A stretch of DNA of 64,000 nucleotides from Actinocorallia sp. API 0066. GTDB taxonomy: Bacteria > Actinomycetota > Actinomycetes > Streptosporangiales > Streptosporangiaceae. Location: NCBI RefSeq assembly GCF_020991275.1, contig NZ_JAJLQY010000003.1:310001-374000 (forward strand), given 5' to 3'. Each line of letters starts with the position of its first letter. The first letter of the stretch is position 1. The notes below the pieces were generated by a model. That model was not told the origin of the DNA. It saw nothing but the letters and a program-made list of their open reading frames with translations, and made no database searches. A program made the translations under genes and the position numbers. Positions 59,769 through 64,000 of this stretch are shown piece after piece.

Positions 59769-60089
59769 ATGAGCGCGCCACAACCGGCGTTCACCCGCAC
59801 CGGCGAAGGATGGGTGACGCGCTACAGCCGTACCGACACCGACCACTACCAGCCTCTTTCTGGCCGGGATGCCGACCTTCAGCGCGCCCTGGGGTTCCTC
59901 GACCGTGCCGCAGCGCCCGGCAGCCGCTACCGGATCGACCTGACGCTGACGGCCGGGCAGGCTCTGCTCTGGGCCAACGACCGACTCGGCCACGGCCGCA
60001 CCCCTTACCGCGACACCGCCGACGCTCCGCGGCTGCTACGCCGCGGCCTGTTCACCCTCCGCCCCCGGCAGGCAGGAGCGGACCGGTGA
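59769..60089 (+). pseudogene. C-terminal fragment of TauD-like Fe/2OG dioxygenase
   Basis: The frame from ATG 59769 (106 residues) reads GWVTRYSRTDTDHYQPLSGR, LTLTAGQALLWANDRLGHGR and TPYRDTADAPRLLRRGLF. The HGRTPYRD segment with the downstream Arg is the C-terminal iron and 2-oxoglutarate binding part of TauD/clavaminate-synthase-like oxygenases (second His and the Arg). The HxD motif and about 200 residues upstream are missing, so the gene is N-terminally truncated. Its stop overlaps the start of the SHMT-like gene (GTGA), showing that the two formed an operon. Confidence 0.65.
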
Positions 60090-60589
60090 CCCCGAAGCCG
60101 TCGGCCGCCGCCCTCGTGGCCACCGGGCTGCAGACCTTGCGTGCGGACCAGGAGCGGGCCCGCCGGACCATCAACCTGGTCGCCGCTGAATCCCTGATGC
60201 CGCAGGTCGCCCGGCTCCCGCTGATCTGCGATGCCGCCGCCCGCTACATGTTCGAATCCGAGGCCGATGACAGGGCCGCATGGAACTTCCCGGGCGGGCG
60301 GGACACCGCGTGGTTGGAGACCGGACTGGCGGTGCCGCTGCTGCGCGGCCTTCTCGGCGTGGACCACGTGACGGTCCGGCCGCTGTCGGGCCTGCATGCG
60401 ATGGAGATGACGATCGGCGCGCTCGCCCCGCCCGGCAGCACCGTCGCCTGCCTGGACGCCGAGTCGGGCGGCCACTACGCCACCGCCGCGGTCGCCCGAC
60501 GGCTCGGCCACCCCATCGTCGGGCTCCCCACCGCCGGCCCGCACCGCCTCGACGTCGAGGCGGCCGCCGACCTGTGCCGTCGCAATTAA
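60086..60589 (+). pseudogene. SHMT-like PLP enzyme truncated at CRISPR array 3
   Basis: The GTG at 60086 opens a 167-residue frame: LQTLRADQERARRTINLVAA, ESLMPQVARLPLICDAAARY, FPGGRDTAWLETGLAVPLLR, VRPLSGLHAMEMTIGALAPP, GSTVACLDAESGGHYATAAV. This is the N-terminal half of a serine-hydroxymethyltransferase-like fold-type I PLP enzyme; ESxMP and the SGxHAM substrate/PLP region are recognisable. The catalytic Lys and the whole second half are missing. Translation runs straight into the first CRISPR repeat (60579) and stops at TAA within it. It was coupled to a TauD-like dioxygenase, a pairing that suggests modification of an unusual amino acid. Confidence 0.72.
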
Positions 60590-60835
60590 GACCAGCCCCG
60601 AAGGGCCGGTGAAGGCACGCAGTGCATCGGTGAACCCGCGGACCCACGCCTGGCCGCAATGAGGACCGGTCGCGACGAGCCGGTGAAGGTGGTTGAACAG
60701 CCGCCACAGCTCGGAAGAGGACTTGCCGCAATGAGGACCGGTCGTGAAGGGGCGGTGAAGGCCACGGCGGCCTCACCGCCGTGAAGTGGATCGACTCCGC
60801 CGCAATGCGGACCGGTCGTGAAGGGCCGGTGAAGG
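60579..60835 (-). CRISPR. Type I-G CRISPR array 3 (4 repeats)
   Basis: Four 37-nt repeats start at 60579, 60653, 60725 and 60799, with three spacers of 35-37 nt. Consensus: GCCGCAATGAGGACCGGTC then GTGAAGGGCCGGTGAAGG. The leftmost copy is degenerate (GTCGCAATTAAGACC) and lies inside the truncated SHMT-like gene; the right-hand copies are closer to consensus. The leader is on the right (60836-61012), as in arrays 1 and 2. Its repeat is intermediate between those of the other two I-G arrays. Confidence 0.94.
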
Positions 60836-61012
60836 GGCAAATGAGCTGGGCACATCACCTTGTGTAATCTTAGTGGAACTGGTTCTGTGTCGACTTTGTT
60901 GCACCTTCTGCCCGTTTGGGGTTGGGAACCCTCCGGGGTTTTTGTGGTGCTTGGGGTTCCGAAGTGGTCTGGGGTGGGGCATCGCGGTGAGGTCATGTGG
61001 TGATGGTTAGAG
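60836..61012 (-). promoter_or_regulatory. Leader of I-G array 3
   Basis: This is a near copy of the leader at 58596-58770, starting GCAAATGAGCTGGG and ending GTCATGTGGTGATGGT. The rest of the gap up to the P450 gene (61013-61245) shows no gene; the plus strand from about 61200 is already the G-rich complement of the P450 3' end. Confidence 0.78.
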
Positions 61013-61245
61013 AAGAGAGGACTTGTCCTGCTCATTCCGGATAGCCGCTGGCAACCGCTCTGCCAGTTCCATGCCCATGGCCTCCGCTGCCCGTGGCTGA
61101 AAACTCTAGGGCCCGCGACCGACATCACGCGGAAGAAGCACGGACAATCAGGCGTCCGGTTATTGCACAACGTGCTTGGCTCGGCGGCGTCATAAAGGAT
61201 GAGGGGGTGGGTGAGCGTGGGATCACTGGGGAGTTTTTGGGAGGA

Positions 61246-62421
61246 TTAGGGGCGGTGGGGCCAGTGGACGGGGAGGGACTGGGGGGAGCGCATCTGGCGG
61301 CTTTTGCGCCAGGGGAGGGTTTCGGGGGGTTGGGTGAGGGTGGGGTGGGTGGGGAGAAGAGTGGAGAGGGCGATGTGGGTTTCCAGCTTGGCTAGGTAAG
61401 CGCCGGGGCAGTAGTGGGGGCCTCGGCCGAAGGAGAGGTGGGGGGTGGGGTTGTGGGTGGGGGTGAAGGTGTCGGGTGAGGGGAAGGTGTGGGGGTCTCG
61501 GTTGGCGGCGGCTAGGGAGATCATGATGGGTTGGGCTTCGGGGATGTGGGTGTTCGCGTAGGTGACGGGTTGGGTGGTGAAGCGGAGGGTGGCGATGCTG
61601 AGGGGGGCCTCGAAGCGGAGGGATTCGTCGATGATCGCGGGGAGGGTTTCGGGGGTGGAGTGGAGGTCGGTGAGCAGGGCCGGGCGGGAGAGGGTGGCGA
61701 GGGCGGTGTTGGCGATGAGGTTGGCGGTGGTCTCGTGGCCGGCGACGATGATGAGCGAGGCCAGGGACACCACCTCGTCGCCGGTCAGGGCCGGGTCGGC
61801 TTCGGAGGCGTCTAGGAGGGTGCTGATGAGGTCGTCGCCCGGGGTGGTGCGGCGGGTGGTGACGAGGTCGGTCATGTAAGCGGCGATGTGGTGGGAGGCG
61901 GCGTCGCGGATGCGGTGGTCTCCGTGCAGGAAGAGGTTTTCGGACCATCGGTGCAGGGCGGGGCGGTGTTCGGCGGGGACGTTGAGGAGTTCGCAGATCA
62001 CGGTGAGCGGCAGGGGGACGGCGAAGTCGGCGACCAGGTCGGCTTCACCGCGGGCGACCATCCCGGCGACGAGCTCGGCGGCGATCTGCTCGATGCGGCC
62101 GGTGAGCCGGTCGGCCATGTCGGCGGTGAACGCGCGGGTGATCGGTCGGCGTAGGCGGGTGTGGTCGGGTGGGTCGGTGGTCAGCAGGGAGCGGCTGATC
62201 GCGGGCGCGATGTCGCGCGGCGTGCCGCTGCCCGCGAGGAGGTGCTGGTAGCGGGAGGTGTCCTTGCTCAGCGTCGGGTCCGCGAGCGCCTGCCTGGCTT
62301 CGGGGTAGCCGGTGATGAGCCAGAACGGGAACCTGCCGCCGTCCACCCGCCGCACCGGGCTCGTCTCCCGCATCCGGGCGTAGAAGGGATAGGGGTCCTG
62401 GAAGAACGCGTCACCGAACAT
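61246..62421 (-). CDS. Cytochrome P450
   Basis: This 391-residue P450 of the bacterial class I type has the I-helix LIIVAGHETTANLIANTALA at about residues 225-240 with the acid-alcohol pair region HETT. ESLRFEAP (ExxR) is at about 266 and the haem loop SFGRGPHYCPGAYLAKLE with the cysteine at about 338. The N-terminus (FFQDPYPFYARMRETSPVRR) is normal. The substrate is unknown. The gene starts within the 3' end of a MAB_1171c-type fragment (11-base overlap), which fits the frequent ImmA/MAB_1171c/P450 arrangement in actinomycetes. Electron partners are not encoded nearby. The heme-loop residue Tyr before Cys is within known variation. It appears intact. Confidence 0.93.
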   Translation of the reverse strand: MFGDAFFQDPYPFYARMRETSPVRRVDGGRFPFWLITGYPEARQALADPTLSKDTSRYQHLLAGSGTPRDIAPAISRSLLTTDPPDHTRLRRPITRAFTADMADRLTGRIEQIAAELVAGMVARGEADLVADFAVPLPLTVICELLNVPAEHRPALHRWSENLFLHGDHRIRDAASHHIAAYMTDLVTTRRTTPGDDLISTLLDASEADPALTGDEVVSLASLIIVAGHETTANLIANTALATLSRPALLTDLHSTPETLPAIIDESLRFEAPLSIATLRFTTQPVTYANTHIPEAQPIMISLAAANRDPHTFPSPDTFTPTHNPTPHLSFGRGPHYCPGAYLAKLETHIALSTLLPTHPTLTQPPETLPWRKSRQMRSPQSLPVHWPHRP

Positions 62422-63066
62422 GGGTCGCCTCCGGGAGGTTCAGCGCTGACGAGAGGGCGGCGGCTACCTCGGACAGCCAGGGCGACACAGCGGTCAGGCC
62501 GTCACGGATCTCCACGACCCTGCGTTGGAGCATCCAGCGGGAACCGAAGCGCGGGCCTGTCGGCATGACGATCTGGGGGAACGCCTCGTACAGAACTCGC
62601 CATAGCGGTTCGAGCCGACAGTGCAGATGTCGGTCCTTCCACCATCGTCCGGGCGCTGCCAAGGCCGGGCACCCGCCCTCTTCCTCCACTATCGGCAGGT
62701 CGAGCGCGAGCATCTGGGACTGGACGAACAGAAACTTCTCCGCCAGATACGCCAATGCGACCACCGCACCGGCCGAAACACTCCACAGCCCCACCCGCAA
62801 AGTCGCCCATGCTGCTCGGCGCGCATAGCGGACCCCGGTGACCAGCAGGTCGACTACCGCCCACCCCAGCATGACAACGAACACGTCGCTGTAGACCCCG
62901 AGCATGGGCACCTGCCCATACAGCTCGCCGAACGTCCCGACCCTCACAGGTACCGGATTACTCAGAAAGATCCCGGCCATCACGGCGACCGCGACCCCAT
63001 ACGCGACAACCCGCCAACGGATCGCCGCCCGCGCCGTTCCTGACGGATGGCAGAAGAAGCCGCGCC
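62411..63066 (-). pseudogene. C-terminal fragment of MAB_1171c-type membrane protein
   Basis: From about 63066 the frame reads GFFCHPSGTARAAIRWRVVA, YGVAVAVMAGIFLSN, ELYGQVPMLGVYSDVFVVML, GWAVVDLLVTGVRYARRAAW, RVGLWSVSAGAVVALAYLAE and later RLEPLWRVLYEAFPQIVMP. This is the middle and C-terminal part of a MAB_1171c family putative transporter (the FFCH, Y-D and RLxPLWxxL stretches are typical). Upstream the same frame is fused to an ImmA scrap in a different frame, and the N-terminal three helices are missing. Those missing helices correspond to what remains at 57269-57550, though that belongs to another copy. The 3' end overlaps the P450 start. Confidence 0.7.
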
Positions 63067-63161
63067 AACTCCTCCACCCCCAACCCGGAACTCCTGTGCC
63101 CAAAAAGCAGATGCCCAATCTCATGCAGAGCGATGTACTCCCGGTGATAGCGAGTCGTTCC
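63067..63161 (-). pseudogene. ImmA/IrrE HExxH fragment
   Basis: The minus strand from 63161 reads GTTRYHREYIALHEIGHLLF and GHRSSGLGVEELARLLLP before the sequence switches to the MAB_1171c frame. HEIGH is the zinc motif of ImmA-type peptidases; only about 30 residues remain. It is a second, independent ImmA scrap besides the one at 57474-57992. The AT-rich stretch 63162-63330 to its right contains no gene. Confidence 0.65.
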
Positions 63162-63329
63162 TTAAGAGACTATTACACACCACTCCCCACTCCCACTAGA
63201 GTTCAATAAATAACAAATATCCCAAACATGCCACAAGATAATCTTTTGTCTGGAATGGAGATCTGCCAAGCAAGACATAATTCCGGACGGATTACACGCC
63301 ACTTCGGCTTACAATGACCCAGGAAGCCT

Positions 63330-63493
63330 TGGACGATGACTTGGCCGCCTCCACCACAAACCCCCCAGCCAATGCGCCCCCACTTCCAATCAAAGCCGCA
63401 CCATCCCTGAACGTCTCCCGCCGCCACCCGCGACCCACCCCGAGCCCCCACCACCGTCAACCGAGGCCCATCCCCAATGTTCGAGATCGCCAT
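63330..63493 (-). pseudogene. Decayed copy of the SAVED gene 5' end
   Basis: Starting at the ATG (63493) the minus strand reads MAISNIGDGPRLTVVGARGG, almost identical to the start of the TM-SAVED protein at 48255 (MGMAILNIGEGPRLTVVGAG). A deletion at about codon 25 shifts the frame, but the DNA match continues (GGCGCATTGGCTGGGGGGTT) through the end of the first membrane helix to about 63335. Upstream, to 63565, the promoter region also matches (GTCCCNCTCTCTCCGATGGA, GTGAACCGATCC). It marks one end of a duplicated segment. Confidence 0.8.
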
Positions 63494-63628
63494 ATCCGAC
63501 TCCTCCTAGAATCCCCTGGGCATCCGGCCCGCCGGACGTCCCGCTCTCTCCGATGGACGAACTCATGTGAACCGATCCATCTTCTTTGTCGGAGACCGCT
63601 CCGAACGCAAGTTCTCCAGTCGGGTGTG

Positions 63629-63665
63629 CTTGCCCAGGGGGCCTGCCTGGGCGGGCTGGTGAAGG
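63629..63665. repeat. Isolated degenerate I-G CRISPR repeat
   Basis: The 37 bases ending GGTGAAGG align with the array 1 repeat: the central GGGG, GCCTGGG and GGGC and the terminal GGTGAAGG are kept, while the first eight bases have drifted. It lies upstream of the decayed SAVED copy exactly as array 1 lies upstream of the intact SAVED gene. No further repeat follows on its right. Confidence 0.65.
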
Positions 63666-63744
63666 CGTGCACGGCGAGCGGGGCTGTGGGGCTGGTGGCC
63701 CCGCAGGCCCTGCTCGCTGCCGCGCGTGGAGGTGTTGGGGAGGA

Positions 63745-64000
63745 TTAGTAGAGGCCGCCGATGACTAGGGTGACCGGGTTGGTGCCGGCGAAGACGTCGG
63801 CGCTGCTCCAGACCGCGTGGAAGGAGGACGCGCCGGTGTCGGCGTACATGGCGAAGGTGCCGGAGGCGCTGCGGTCGGCTTGCCGGGCGTCGCTGCTTCG
63901 GGCGAAGACCTCCAGGGTGACGGTGTCGGGGCCGTCGATGGCGACGACGGCAGCCGCGTGGTACGGGTAGGGCGACGCGGGCACGGTCGAGACGATGACG
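63745..64000 (-). CDS. C-terminal part of unknown protein, cut by window end
   Basis: The frame is open from the window edge to a TAA at 63745 and reads SPYPYHAAAVVAIDGPDTVT, LEVFARSSDARQADRSASGT, FAMYADTGASSFHAVW and PVTLVIGGLY. The pattern of a His-containing strand, AVVA.DG.D.VTLE and a later F.MY...SFH resembles the C-terminal domains of some actinobacterial polymorphic-toxin or eCIS-core (DUF4157) proteins, but I am not sure. The start lies outside the window. It is the only gene to the right of the duplicated SAVED/CRISPR segment. Confidence 0.5.
   Translation of the reverse strand, partial: VIVSTVPASPYPYHAAAVVAIDGPDTVTLEVFARSSDARQADRSASGTFAMYADTGASSFHAVWSSADVFAGTNPVTLVIGGLY

Overview
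The window is very GC-rich and codes on both strands with dense, overlapping operons. The gene families point to a filamentous actinomycete, perhaps Streptosporangiales such as Actinomadura or relatives; I cannot name the species. The indicators are an XRE/DUF5753 plus DUF397 pair, a yrbE-mce operon, ImmA / MAB_1171c / P450 modules and type I-G and III-D CRISPR loci. No rRNA or tRNA gene was recognised.

Left part (1-28.3 kb). It opens with decayed genes: a LuxR-type ATPase, an MIR-domain protein and IS5 and TPR-regulator scraps. Among them is a small RiPP locus, a B12-type radical SAM enzyme plus an 80-residue precursor ending in alternating valines. A PucR regulator and an ABM monooxygenase follow. 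A tightly coupled mce operon (two YrbE permeases, six MCE proteins, one Mce-associated protein, TetR) runs from 7.2 to 16.8 kb, preceded by a perfect 25-bp palindrome. Next come an MpaB-type oxygenase with its own TetR, small regulator pairs, MerR, XRE/SnoaL and ArsR genes, and the pstSCAB phosphate transporter. The pst operon has a PHO-box-like direct repeat and a response regulator that has lost its phosphoacceptor Asp.

Arsenic island (28.4-34.4 kb). It holds arsR, acr3, two ArsC-type phosphatase folds, a second ArsR, a Cys-rich FAD monooxygenase and an ArsN1-like acetyltransferase. Two short type III CRISPR arrays with the same repeat, leader and trailer lie inside and beside it, at 31.1 and 35.3 kb.

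Defence island (35-63.7 kb). First comes cas6, then a minus-strand type III-D operon in the order TM-SAVED, cas10 (GGDD), csx10, tandem Csm3-like, csx19, TIGR03986-type RAMP and a frameshifted CARF-HEPN-like ribonuclease. This suggests a Cas10 cyclic-oligonucleotide signal read by both a membrane SAVED effector and a CARF nuclease. Next is a type I-G system (csb1, csb2, cas3 with C-terminal HD, fourth subunit) with three arrays at 48.5, 58.0 and 60.6 kb that share a leader. Arrays 2 and 3 butt directly against truncated genes (ImmA and an SHMT-like enzyme). The I-G segment lies between direct copies of the SAVED gene start plus the first array repeat (48.1-48.5 and 63.3-63.7 kb), the second copy being decayed. 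A P450 operon remnant sits inside the right edge. No cas1, cas2 or cas4 was seen, so adaptation would have to be supplied from elsewhere or is lost.

Starts were chosen from stop/start overlaps, Shine-Dalgarno sequences and family boundaries. All family names rest on reading the sequence; no database was searched.
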